A stretch of 64,000 bases of DNA from Symbiodinium kawagutii. Taxonomy: Eukaryota; Sar; Dinophyceae; Suessiales; Symbiodiniaceae. The position numbers and the translations under genes were made by a program. The stretch spans positions 1-64,000 of the forward strand of contig VSDK01007359.1 in assembly GCA_009767595.1 (NCBI GenBank). Direction: 5' to 3'. Shown here piece by piece: positions 55,171 through 64,000 of this stretch; within the stretch, counting starts at the first letter, position 1; every line of letters begins with the position of its first letter. The notes below the pieces were generated by a model, which worked only from the letters and a program-made list of their open reading frames with translations, was not told the origin of the DNA and searched no databases.

Positions 55171-56110
55171 CAATGTTTGCGAATGGCAAATATTGGTTGG
55201 ACTGTTAATGGTTGGCAATACTGGTTGGCAATAGCCAATCTTGGATGATAGTGATGGTTGATAAAAGGTAAATCATTTGTACTATTGGTGGATGCTGAAT
55301 TCGCAGTAGGTCAATAATGGATTGGGCGTTCTGACGAACCATGCGCTTGATAACAGAGTAGTAATGCGCTCACTAATGTAGTAGTATCCACCCTCATGAA
55401 AATGATGTGAATCAACCCTGGTGCACACATCAACAGAACAAGCAAGTTGACTCTTGCGATGTGAACTACATTTTTTTAAAAAAATCATAGCAAATTTTAA
55501 CGCCAACTGGTATCTAAGGATTAGCAATGTTCAATCAATGCGGCCTCACCGCAAGTAGTAAACACCAATGGAACAGGTTCACTCTCCACTGTGAAATGAC
55601 CCGTGCCCTCTTTTCCATGTCGAAGCTCTAGTCCTTTTTTCCTTGGGACATGGGAACTCAACAGCCATGAACTATAGTAACAGCTGGTTAATAGCTGGTC
55701 AACGGCTGGTGATCTGCCATGATGCTTCACCCAGCTGCACTTTTAGAGTTGATCCCTAGCTCTTGTGTTGATTCATCAGCGAATCAGTTCCGTGCTAGCC
55801 AGCCTGTGCAACCATGATGCGAGCCAGCATCAATCATGAAAAAGCACCATGAACCATCACTGCCATCCACTAGGCAGTAACCAGCAACGGGTGTATCAAT
55901 CGTCACGAACCCTCATTAATCACCAATCATGGTGAGCGGTTGCAAAGCATCATCAACCATCATTGATCATCATCATTATTAATCATCATCAACCATCTTT
56001 CGTAGACATCAAAAACCATCATCAACCACCGTGAATCATCCCTAGCCCTAATTTACCATTACGAACCATTCACCATAGAAAATCCTTTGGTTTCCCTATA
56101 AGAAAACCAT

Positions 56111-56211
56111 CTGGTTGGCGGTTTCAACCCCTATGAAAAATATAGTCAACCAAGCATTTGTTAGTCATTACCAGGGAAAATAGTAAACATGTGAATCAAA
56201 CCACCAACCAG
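56111..56211. mobile_element. Family A inverted-repeat element
   Basis: CTGGTTGGCGGTTTCAACCCC at the left and TCAAACCACCAACCAG at the right, an almost complete copy. Confidence 0.85.
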
Positions 56212-56444
56212 TAGTTGTTTCGACACTATTCTTAGTTACTATTATTCTAATATGAACCATCAATTAAGTAACCAACCATCAATTAACTATCCCTATTTTG
56301 AACCACTATTGGCTTCCCTTTAAAATTGTTGCTTATTATGCTTATTATCCCCTATTATTAACCACTATTAATGGTTTTAATCTCATTTGATCCCTATAAA
56401 ACATGGTTTAACCATCACATTGACCACTAAACATTCAACACAGC

Positions 56445-56560
56445 TGGCAGTGGGTCAAAACCCCGTACCCCTGGTTCCCCCATCATCAACCACTAGTTTT
56501 CCCTTGTTTTGTTGGTGCTTATCCACCACTAGTTGGTTGATAAATATTGACCCATAGCCA
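56445..56560. mobile_element. Family C inverted-repeat element
   Basis: TGGCAGTGGGTCAAAACCCCG at the left and ATTGACCCATAGCCA at the right. Confidence 0.85.
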
Positions 56561-56785
56561 TAGCTGGTATATATCCCCTATACTTGTTAATCATCATCCC
56601 CTATTAGTAGCCATTAACCACTAGTTGGTTGGTTAATATTAACCTTATAGTTGGTTATCATTGACCACCATTGTTTCCCTAGTATTACTGGTCATTATCC
56701 CCCATTAGTTGGTTGCTTAATATTGACCAACACCGCTGTATCTCACGACTCCGAACACAGCACGCTATGTTGCTTAATATCCCAC

Positions 56786-56831
56786 CTCCACATGGGCCTT
56801 TGCCACAGCCCTCAGCGCAGATTTCCGACCG
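56786..56831 (-). CDS. Cysteine-rich micro-exon
   Basis: Sense has a long pyrimidine tract and CCGACGCAG acceptor, then RSEICAEGCGKGPCG, then a GGAG/GTGGGA donor. Three cysteines in 15 residues suggest an extracellular EGF- or knottin-like fragment, an inference from spacing only. Confidence 0.65.
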
Positions 56832-57178
56832 CTGCGTCGGAAGCGCGAAAGAAAAAAACCACCGCCGTGGCTGAGAGTGGAACCAAGGGATTTTTGATAG
56901 GGAAACCAATGGATTTTCGAGGGAAACCACGGTTTTTGAGAGGGAAACCAATGGATTTTCGAGGGATCCTGGATATTTCTTCAGCTAGGTGTCTAGCACG
57001 GTGTTACTCAAACCTTGGGGTATCCACCAGTTCAGTTCTTTGGAGACACAAGCAGCTTGTGGTCAGAATGTTTTGAGCTGCTTGGGTAACCTCTGTCAGC
57101 TGCTTTTCTAACCCTGGCCCACGGGAGCATGATTTCTGGAACTATAAATTGTCCCAAGCTGGAAGTTTAACGCCAAAT

Positions 57179-57191
57179 TCACCACTTTGTG
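57179..57191 (-). CDS. Possible last coding bases and stop
   Basis: After the family B intron the phase carried from 57286-57364 gives G-T-K-W then TGA at 57179. This would end the gene here. Another frame from the same acceptor (SGEFGVKLPAWDNL) stays open longer, so the ending is tentative. Confidence 0.4.
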
Positions 57192-57285
57192 CTTTTCTCA
57201 ATAGCTGCGGGTACCCCCCCCAACATCCAAAACATTGATCTCAATAAAGCATCCATTTTGAGGCTTCCCAATAGGTTTGAGAAAC
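57192..57285 (-). mobile_element. Family B introner acting as an intron
   Basis: In sense it starts GTTTCTCAAACCTATTGGG exactly at the end of the coding block and ends with CAGCTATTGAGAAAAG, the degraded opposite terminus. 94 bases. Confidence 0.55.
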
Positions 57286-57364
57286 CCCAATTCATTTCTC
57301 GCTGTTTTGCTTGACAATGCTGGCGAATCATCCGGGATAGCGGCAGTTTCACCAGCAGATTTGG
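57286..57364 (-). CDS. Exon lying exactly between two introners
   Basis: Sense reads a TGACCCACAG/CC acceptor (a family C terminus), then KSAGETAAIPDDSPALSSKT, ARNEL, then a TTGGG/GTTTCTC donor (a family B terminus). 79 bases. Phase agrees with 57473-57575 (one base plus two). A second frame, NLLVKLPLSRMIRQHC, is also open, so the frame relies on the phase match. Confidence 0.6.
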
Positions 57365-57472
57365 CTGTGGGTCAGTTCACCCTTAGTCCCCCTGGTTCCC
57401 CATCATTAACCAGCATGTTTCCCCTATAGGTTGTTGGTTACTATCCCCCATTATTGGTTGATTAATAATGAC
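57365..57472 (-). mobile_element. Family C introner acting as an intron
   Basis: In sense it runs from GTCATTATTAATCAACC to GGTGAACTGACCCACAG, the two inverted ends of family C, with exon sequence directly against both. 108 bases, phase kept. Confidence 0.65.
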
Positions 57473-57575
57473 CCAGCTCGCCATTTGGATTCTCGGGGCC
57501 CAATTTTCCTAGAGGAAGCAGGGCCAACGGCCAGGCAGGGCACCCCGTGACCGGCTCCACCGGGCAATTCACCCG
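57473..57575 (-). CDS. Exon upstream of a family C introner
   Basis: Sense reads a GACTCCCAG acceptor, then RVNCPVEPVTGCPAWPLALL, PLGKLGPENPNGEL, then a CTGG/GTCATT donor. 103 bases. The plus strand reads GSTGQFTRWES in part, which is weaker. Confidence 0.6.
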
Positions 57576-57639
57576 CTGGGAGTCCCAACACCCTTCATCA
57601 GCGAGCCTTTGCCGCCTCAGAGGTCTGGTTGAACTTCCA

Positions 57640-57800
57640 ACGCTTGGTTTTTATAGGGGCCTTCAGGTGGGTTTTACAAGGGATTCTGGTGCTTTTGGAA
57701 TGGTTTATAGGGGATTCTAGTGGTTTTATAAAGGATTCTAGTGGTTATAAGGGTTATGGAGATTTTCTGGGGGTATGGCTCATGGTCGTTGATCATGGAT
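57640..57800. repeat. GGTTTTATAAGGGATTCTAGT repeat
   Basis: Four copies of a 20-25 base unit (GGGATTCTAGTGGTTTATA) directly right of the exon. The 57800-58230 span is AATGGTTGATAATGG-like and has no gene. Confidence 0.8.
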
Positions 57801-58704
57801 AGTAATAAGGGATAGTAGGCAACTATAGGGTTTCATAGCGGTTATGTTATAACCATTGAGAAGGGTTAACAAAGGGGAGAATCAATTTTTGAAGTGGTTG
57901 AGAATCACCATGGTTAATAAATTGGTGAAATTACTGCGGTAATGATAGTGGTTAATGATAATGGATAATCCGAAAAGAAAAAAACACTAATAATAGCAAC
58001 AATTTGTGGTTGATGATAATGTGAATTTTCAATGCCCGGTTACAAATAGTGGTTGATATTCAGCTATCAATGATCCCGACAATGATGTTGGTGGTTGCTG
58101 CTTTGTTTCATATCGTGGCCAACATTAGCGGTTGGTTCACTAGCTTAGTATGATTTGATCATGGTTGATAAATTTGTTGGTAGTGGTCAGCAACCGGAGA
58201 TTACAGCCAAGACTTACTGTACTGACAATGACGATTACTGGCTGGCAATAATGCTATGTCGAAAATTCAGACCCGGTACTTCGGGATTTGCAGTTCTCCA
58301 GTTCAATGCGGTCGCTGGTGGGCAACCGTAGTCAAAGTGCGACACCATCGCTGGCAGGTTGGTATCACAATTGGAATTGCTGATCATCCCCCTATTATCA
58401 ACCATGGTTAACCAGGAATGAACCATCCAATCCAATTTTTGGTGAGGTTTTAGCACGCTGCTCCTGAATCTCACGTGTCATGTCAAATTTCTGTTTGGCG
58501 CTGATTCAAAGTCCGTCGAACTTGGGATTTTTTGTCCCATAAATTTTCTGGTCGGTTCGAACTCTGGTGAGGTTCGCGAAAAATGTTGCTCAGCGATGCT
58601 TCACATAGTTTCAAGTTCTGGCGAGGCTCGGTATTTTCTGGTGAATTTCAAGCTGATTCAATCAGGATGCGGTAAAGTTCGGGAGACAATTTCCGGCGAA
58701 ATTC

Positions 58705-59016
58705 TCACCACACTAATCCGGGACCATGGCTACGAATCGAGGTTGGCTGATAGGGGTTCCAGGTCTGACGCCGCTCACTTGATGGGTCAAACCCCCACGC
58801 CAGCCATTTTGTAAGCATTGCGTGGATGCAGCTTGACCCACCTCTCACAATAGAGCATCGAGAAGTTACGCAAGCTTTGTTGGGACATGTTGTTGTACCG
58901 AAGAAAATCCTATAAGCAGGTGAGTGGAACCCACCCTTGACTGGGGGTCCCCTAGGGCTACCACCATGACGTTCACTGCACCAGACTCTTGCAGCCGTTC
59001 GGTGACCTAGCAACAT
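58705..59016 (-). CDS. Possible coding blocks
   Basis: The minus strand reads VWCSERHGGSPRGPP, AYRIFFGTTTCPNKACVTS, SIVRGGSSCIHAMLTK. A small family C-like insert, GTGGGTCAAGC to TTTGACCCATCAAG, lies at 58785-58848 and may split it. Boundaries not fixed. Confidence 0.35.
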   Translation of the reverse strand: MLLGHRTAARVWCSERHGGSPRGPPVKGGFHSPAYRIFFGTTTCPNKACVTSRCSIVRGGSSCIHAMLTKWLAWGFDPSSERRQTWNPYQPTSIRSHGPGLVW

Positions 59017-59464
59017 TACTCAGCATCCAAATGTTCAGCATCCAAGTTGGGTACATGCCTTGCTGATTGCTGGATGGAATATCCTGTCAGTGTTGATGGT
59101 ATTTGATGGCTGTATCTTGTGATCATCGTTGATCATCGATCATCTAAAAAACAACTCGAGTTGATTGTTGGATCTATCCCTACATTGATTCCTATTGATG
59201 GTTATGGATCTAGAGTTCTACAAAAAACAACCAGCTAATTGCTGGTTATAGATCTTATTCTTCCCAGTTATTGTTAATTGTTAGATACCCCTACAACTAG
59301 AATTAATTGTTGGATATATTATATGGCTAGTTGGAAAAATAACCAGCCTAATTGACTATAAATCCAGCCTTATTGTTGGATATATGGCTGGTTATAGATC
59401 TTGTTCCTGTTGATCATCACAGGCTAACCACCTAACATCATCCAGAACCAACACCTTCACCAAC

Positions 59465-59497
59465 ATCAGCAGCTGAGAGGTGTGCCATCGCAGGGTC
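59465..59497 (-). CDS. Possible micro-exon
   Basis: Sense reads a GCTGCCTAG/G acceptor, then TLRWHTSQLL, then a GAT/GTTGGT donor. The GC-rich patch extends to 59560 with a CCAG/GTGGGC donor at about 59512, so another exon may be present. Confidence 0.35.
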
Positions 59498-59569
59498 CTA
59501 GGCAGCCCATGGGCCCACCTGGAACCGCGGAACCCAACCGAGAGAAGCAAGGGATGCGTTGATGATGTT

Positions 59570-59990
59570 GCGTTGAATGATGATGGTGGAGGGGTGGCGG
59601 ATGATGGTTGATGATGGTAGATAGATGGTTTATAGATGGTTAATAAAGATTGGTGGAAGATAAGAATGGTTTATGATGGTTGATGATCGTGAGATTGGTG
59701 GGGGATAATCATGAACCATGGCGACACAATGGTTGATAATGATGGTAAATAAATGGTCATAATATACACTAGTGATAGCTATATAAATGATGCCTCAGTG
59801 ATAGTTGAGGATGGTTGATTGATGGTTCAGTGATGCTTAATTGATGGTGGGAATCTCTTAACGATGCTATAATCACAGTCAATGATTTGTGGTATTTTGC
59901 ATGAAGATTATACTTATGTTTAATGATGCTACAGTAGGTGTTACTGATGGTTCACGATGAGTTGTGAATGGCCAGCCCCAAATCAAATGG
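59570..59990. repeat. TGATGATGGTTGATGATGG tract
   Basis: G/T-rich degenerate repeat forming the near side of the intron right of the block at 59465-59560. No gene. Confidence 0.7.
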
Positions 59991-60000
59991 TGCCCGCAAC

Positions 60001-60048
60001 CTGGTCCCACCGGCGCTCATGACCACTCTGTGAAGTGGCAGACGAGCC
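60001..60048 (-). CDS. Exon downstream of a family D introner
   Basis: Sense reads a CACCTTGTAG/G acceptor (a family D terminus), then ARLPLHRVVMSAGGT, then a CCAG/GTTGCG donor. 48 bases, one before and two after whole codons. It continues the frame of 60158-60223. Confidence 0.65.
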
Positions 60049-60157
60049 CTACAAGGTGGGCCCCTGGCAGTTATAAGTTGGGTTACAACCTCTATAACTG
60101 GTAGTTAACCCCAGTTAAGTGACTTATAAACCAACTTATAAGTGGTTGGGGGCCCAC
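60049..60157 (-). mobile_element. Family D introner acting as an intron
   Basis: In sense the intron is GTGGGCCCCCAACC to GGGGCCCACCTTGTAG, exactly the element. The two exons join as ACA-AGG-GCT with no frame change. 109 bases with canonical GT and AG. This is the cleanest example of an element that equals an intron. Confidence 0.75.
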
Positions 60158-60223
60158 CTTGTACTATGTTCAGGTCGAATTATCCTTGTTGAATTTGAGA
60201 ATAGCCCCGACACGACGGCTAAT
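60158..60223 (-). CDS. Exon upstream of a family D introner
   Basis: Sense reads a TTTGGAACAG/A acceptor, then LAVVSGLFSNSTRIIRPEHS, T, then an ACAAG/GTGGGC donor at the element edge. 66 bases, a multiple of three. No family is recognised. Confidence 0.65.
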
Positions 60224-60574
60224 CTGTTCCAAACACGGGGGGTCTTCTGTGATGGCCGTTCGTGATGGCTAGAATGGTGGTGAATAACGGCTGATTAGCA
60301 ACGGCTATGCAATAGCTGATGATTGATGCCTTTGCTATGCTTGCATGACAACTTATAGTGGCAAATTCCGTGATTATGAATCATGAATACTGTGACCATG
60401 ATGCATCATTCCTAATGGTTTATGTGATGAGTTAAAGCGGGTAATGAAAAGGAACAATGGCCTACTGCTAAATCAGAAATGGTAACAAATGCCTTTAAAC
60501 ACGGTGGTTCACCGTGATGCTGAACCAATTGCATTACAGCTTGATTTTGCTGTATGTATTCAATAAATAATGGT

Positions 60575-60620
<46 letters not shown>
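60575..60620. repeat. (GAT)n microsatellite
   Basis: About 45 bases of GAT. From here to 61070 the intron changes from G/T-rich to C/A-rich (AACCAACCATTCAACCACTC). No gene. Confidence 0.9.
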
Positions 60621-61289
60621 CAACAGCCATGGGTGCTTAATGGTGAACCATCAGGGGACAATGAGATAATGACCCAAAATAGGGTATATCATGGTTAGTG
60701 ATGCTGATGACGATGATAATTGAGTGACCAAAGACATAAATTAATCATGAAATCCAAACAGTGAACTGCGTGAACCTTACATGCCAAAGATGATGAGTAT
60801 CTGAAAATGGTGAATAAACCCGTTTTACTGGTTCATGCTGGTTCTGATATTGATTGCAGTTGACCCAACAACTGGCTGGTTGACCGTGACTCATGACCAA
60901 GAATCCACGGTTTATCATCACTGCTGCTGTTGGTCCTACTTGATCCTCAGCAACAGCTATTGATCATTGTTGAGGACTACTGCACCGTGGAACCAATATA
61001 TCATTACATTAAGCATAAGCTGCTCATAACCAACCATTCAACCACTCATCAACATCTAATCCAATCATTCAGAAAGTGTTGGATCATGATGCATTGATGC
61101 TTCATCGACGTCATCGACAAATCATCAAGCATCAACGACTCATTGTGCATGAATCGTTTACTTGTCGTCACTATGTACTTATCAATGAAAATTCATTGAT
61201 GCTGACCATCAACGTTTTATTCCAAGTTTGCCAGAAGCTAAGCATGACTATGAACCATACACCATCTTCCCACATCACTTGGTGCTTCA

Positions 61290-61405
61290 AATCGCCGCCT
61301 TTGCAGCCACCCAGGGTGCATCCACCCGCCGGGGGCGGCGGCGGCCCAGGAGGAAAGCAGCCTTTCCAAGTGTGGCAGTGGCCCAGGTGGCGGTTCAACA
61401 TGGGA
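61290..61405 (-). CDS. GC-rich exon-like block
   Basis: The minus strand reads TATWATATLGKAAFLLGRRR, PRRVDAPWVAAKAA. All frames are open on both strands because of GGCGGCGGCGG, so frame and strand are unproven. C/A-rich sequence lies left and GTTGATAGTAGTG repeats right, the arrangement seen around other minus-strand exons. Confidence 0.4.
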
Positions 61406-61437
61406 AAACCATGGTTGATGGTTGATAGTAGTGGTCA

Positions 61438-61528
61438 TTAATGTTGGTTTCTGATTAGTATCTACCTGTTGGTTTCATCTATTTTCATTACTTTAGGGGG
61501 GGTTACACTAATCAGAAACCAACATTAA
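61438..61528. mobile_element. Family F inverted-repeat element
   Basis: Reverse complement of the element at 29031-29120 with one extra G in a G run. Its insertion interrupts a GTTGATAGTAGTGG repeat that continues on its right (61529-61600). Confidence 0.9.
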
Positions 61529-61735
61529 TGGTTGATAGTAGTGGTTGATAGTAGTGGTTGATAGTAGTGGTTGATAGTAGTGGTTGATGGTGGTCATTAA
61601 TGGTTGTTTGTAGTGATGGTTCAATGTGTCACACATCATCTTTGGCTGATCAAAGAACCATGTGGTTCTGCTTTTACCATACCCCTCGAGGTTGTAAGCT
61701 ATGCTATGCCACAGTGGCCATGAGGGTGCCTCAAA

Positions 61736-61945
61736 TTCGGATTGATAAACCCCTGGTTGATTGAACTTGGGGGTATCCCCCAATTGAGCCAACTGGCTTC
61801 CCATTAAGCCATGGTACCCCCACAAAAATAAACCTGGGGTTCATCACTTCACCCATTCATCACTATGACCCTTCATTAACTATTGATTGACCTTTCCTAT
61901 AACCATTAGCCATTGGTTAACCTACAGGGTTTAGCTTCATCCGGG
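61736..61945. mobile_element. Family E element, diverged
   Basis: GATAAACCCCTGGTTGATTG at the left, the core GTATCCCCCAATTGAGCC and CTACAGGGTTTAGCTTCATCC at the right resemble 20373-20510 with an insertion near the right end. Confidence 0.6.
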
Positions 61946-62262
61946 GTCAACATTACTTTTCAACCATCAAAATCTGAGCCGCCATTGGGACCGGATGCTG
62001 TCAGCCACCTCGAAAATCGCCGAGAAGGTAAATTAGATAATCATCGCCCACGGCTATGGTTGAACAGAAAAATGCATTGTTAAATATACATATATACATA
62101 TAACCATAATATATGAATAAGATACACAGATATATTTTTTTTGAAGCCTCCAACCGGCGAAATCCTGCTTTTCAACCTTGGAAGCTCCCCGATTTCGGAG
62201 CGATCATGGGCCGAGATGGTGGATAGCTCAACCGTTGCACACCCGAACGCCGCAAGCATCAC

Positions 62263-62313
62263 AGTGCGTTGAGGACGATGATCGTCCGTGGATGGTCGCG
62301 CTCTAGGGCTGAG
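62263..62313 (-). CDS. Exon downstream of a family B intron
   Basis: Sense reads a GAAACCCCAG/C acceptor, then SALERDHPRTIIVLNA, then a CT/GTGATG donor, or a TGA stop one codon later. 51 bases, in phase with 62485-62619. Sequence further left (TVELSTISAHDRSEIGELP, to 62177) is open in another frame. Confidence 0.55.
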
Positions 62314-62484
62314 CTGGGGTTTCTTAAGCCCTAGGGAACCCCCTAAATGGTTGGGGTGTCCGCTATATGGGTGTTTCTCAAAATAGGGGGACCCCAAAAA
62401 TGGTGGGTTTATTACTACAAATGACTACTAATGGGTGATTGGGGGGTACCCCTATTTTAAGAAACCACCATATTGAGAAACCAC
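62314..62484 (-). mobile_element. Intron containing a family B element
   Basis: In sense it starts GTGGTTTCTCAATATGGTGG at the exon edge, includes a full family B copy (62369-62470), and ends in a second similar terminus (CTTAAGAAACCCCAG). 171 bases. It may be two nested insertions. Confidence 0.55.
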
Positions 62485-62619
62485 CAACTAGAGTTGGCGA
62501 TGAACAGCTGGAACCAGCATTCCTGGTGACCCAGCATTGAACTGTTTACAAACCATAGCTTTGGGGCTTCCCTATGTGAACATACGTGAACCGTGTTTTT
62601 GAACCCATAGTAACCTTTA
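62485..62619 (-). CDS. Exon between family D and family B introns
   Basis: Sense reads a CACCTTGTAG/T acceptor, then KGYYGFKNTVHVCSHREAPK, LWFVNSSMLGHQECWFQLF, IANSS, then a GTTG/GTGGTTTC donor. 135 bases, one before and two after whole codons. Aromatic- and cysteine-containing, possibly extracellular; no family is recognised. Confidence 0.65.
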
Positions 62620-62745
62620 CTACAAGGTGGGCCCCATAAGTTAGCGATTTGTTGGTTCATAACTAGAGTAACTACTAGTTATGGTAGATATTTCACCAGA
62701 GTTAAATGGCGAATCTTAACCAACTTATAACGTTTGGGGGGCCAC
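62620..62745 (-). mobile_element. Family D introner acting as an intron
   Basis: In sense GTGGCCCCCCAAACG to GGGGCCCACCTTGTAG. The exons join as ACA-AGT-AAA without frame change. 126 bases with GT and AG ends, the same family as the intron at 60049-60157. Confidence 0.75.
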
Positions 62746-62835
62746 CTTGTACCAATCACGATCACCGGTCGTATCATCAATGAGTTGAAGCATCCACCAT
62801 CATGAGTTGCAACCACAACCAGCAGCCAAGAGCCG
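62746..62835 (-). CDS. Exon upstream of a family D introner
   Basis: Sense reads a TTCATAAG/C acceptor, then GSWLLVVVATHDGGCFNSLM, IRPVIVIGT, then an ACAAG/GTGGCC donor. 90 bases. Joined to the next exon it gives ...VIVIGT-S-KGYYGF..., a plausible folded protein of unknown family. Confidence 0.65.
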
Positions 62836-62879
62836 CTTATGAACTTAAATGAACCGTGATCGACCAGTAGTTTCCTGTG

Positions 62880-63480
62880 AAACCCACCACTTTTGTAGGG
62901 TTTAACTAGTTAGTGCCCTTATAAAATTCCTATAAAAGCATAAAACCCATATAGAACAGGAGATTCATTGACCAACTCAATCAACTCCTGTGAGCCATGC
63001 ATTAATGATTCGCCAGCTTATCAGCAATGATCATCCAGTAAATCACACACCATTATTGACCAACATTTACACCTGAATATGAATAACGCGATCGCATGAA
63101 GCACTCACTTAAGAGCCTCAATATTGATCTTAATCACTTAAGCAATCACTGAACCAATGATGGGATATGATTGGTTCAGGAGTTGCTTGGGTTCTAGTGG
63201 TTGATCAAACCCATGTAGTTGTTAACCATTCTTCTTAGCTATTATCCTCTATTATTCCATTTTTGATGGTTAGAGGTAAGCGTGTTATAACCCCTATCAG
63301 TCCCTAAAAATCCATCATCTTTGTTAATTCATTGGATTCAAAACCCTATCAATCCCTATAAAAACCACCTATAAATCATAAATCCTATCAATCCCTGTAA
63401 AACCACCATTTATGTGGATTACAACCCCTGTAAATTCCTCTAAAACCCTTAGAAAACAGGGGAGATTTATTGGTTCACTC
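62880..63480. repeat. C/A-rich intronic repeat half
   Basis: CCCTATCAATCCCTATAAAACC-like and CTATAAATC-like units to the left of the next exon. No gene visible. Confidence 0.6.
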
Positions 63481-63489
63481 AGCATTCAC

Positions 63490-63596
63490 CTCTGGATCTC
63501 CCCTTCGCATTCGCACCGCCACCCAGTGGGTCACAGCAACCGGCACGCCTCCGCAGCCGCCTTTTCCTCCTGAACGAGCTATGAGATGAGTTGGAT
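63490..63596 (-). CDS. Exon, Gly/Val/Arg-rich
   Basis: Sense reads a TCACGGCAG/AT acceptor, then PTHLIARSGGKGGCGGVPVA, VTHWVAVRMRRGDPE, then a CAGAG/GTGAAT donor. 107 bases, GC-rich third positions. A family D copy lies just upstream of the acceptor. Confidence 0.65.
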
Positions 63597-63654
63597 CTGC
63601 CGTGAACGGTCCAACAAAGGTTGTTGTGAAATGGTTCAACGACCATAATTGATG

Positions 63655-63774
63655 GTTACAAGCTGGGCCCCCCCTAGTTACAAGTTGGTTAAGATTCGCC
63701 ATTTAAGTATGGTTATATCTACCACAACTAATAGTTACCCTAGTTATGAGCCAACTTAGGCCCACCTTGTAGTA
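63655..63774. mobile_element. Family D inverted-repeat element
   Basis: GGTTACAAGCTGGGCCCC at the left (eroded) and TAGGCCCACCTTGTAG at the right, with the core ACAAGTTGGTTAAGATTCGCC. To the right, 63776-64000 is TGGTTATTAATGG-like with no gene. Confidence 0.8.
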
Positions 63775-64000
63775 ATGATGGTTATTAACAAATGGTTATT
63801 AATGATAATGAATGGTTAATTATAATGCTAGGGGATATTAATAGTGGATTATGTAAGATCATGTTATGAATATTGTCAAATGGTTAAACAACCATGGGTT
63901 AGAAACAGTTGTTGATGGTTTGCAATGGTTGTTGATGGTTAAAATGCATTAAATGATCTAGTTGCATAATGATTGTTATTTATGGTTATACTTATTTTTA

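Noticed and set aside
1..64000. Bacterial, viral or organellar gene content
   Set aside because: No operon-like gene packing, no rRNA or tRNA recognised, no conserved bacterial or viral proteins, and splice-like signals throughout.

Overview
This window looks like nuclear DNA from an intron-rich microbial eukaryote. There are no operons, no ribosome-binding-site spacing and no long open frames outside repeats. Coding sequence appears as short blocks of about 35-260 bases, nearly all readable on the minus strand, bounded by splice-like signals and separated by introns of about 0.07-3 kb. Donors are a mixture of GT, GC and probably GA. Together with tiny exons, one-directional coding and introns built from inverted-repeat elements, this fits a dinoflagellate best (inference, about 50 percent; no marker gene or spliced leader was seen). 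The window holds one assembly gap of ten N at 54673-54682.

Layout. At 1-36 kb, widely spaced minus-strand micro-exons with GC-rich third codon positions sit in repeat-filled introns. Several share the motif G-T-G-T-[VIS]-x-[LI]-x-G-[ND], or a related T-F-x-V-G-A motif, as in bacterial-type beta-helix adhesins, so at least one very long repetitive, probably extracellular, protein gene may run through here. At 36.5-41.9 kb exons become denser, and a secretory signal peptide (40323-40613) could start the downstream gene. At 42-51 kb lies an island almost free of the repeats seen elsewhere, with some well-bounded minus-strand exons and a second possible signal peptide near 46.98 kb. At 53-64 kb the repeat-rich micro-exon landscape returns, with a possible gene end near 57.18 kb.

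The most interesting system is the introns themselves. At least four short terminal-inverted-repeat families (called A, B, C and D here) recur across the window. Their termini can act as a splice donor and an acceptor on either strand. In six places one of these elements is almost exactly the intron between two exons whose reading phases agree across it: 7292-7421, 39174-39288, 41583-41711, 57365-57472, 60049-60157 and 62620-62745. These behave as introners, mobile elements that create introns. At larger scale most long introns, read in the coding sense, start G/T-rich (TGGTTGATGG-like) and end in the complementary C/A-rich repeat (CCATCAACCA-like), so whole introns are imperfect palindromes that could fold and bring their splice sites together.

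No protein family could be assigned with confidence. Exon coordinates were read by eye from frame and splice signals. Transcript alignment would be the decisive test.
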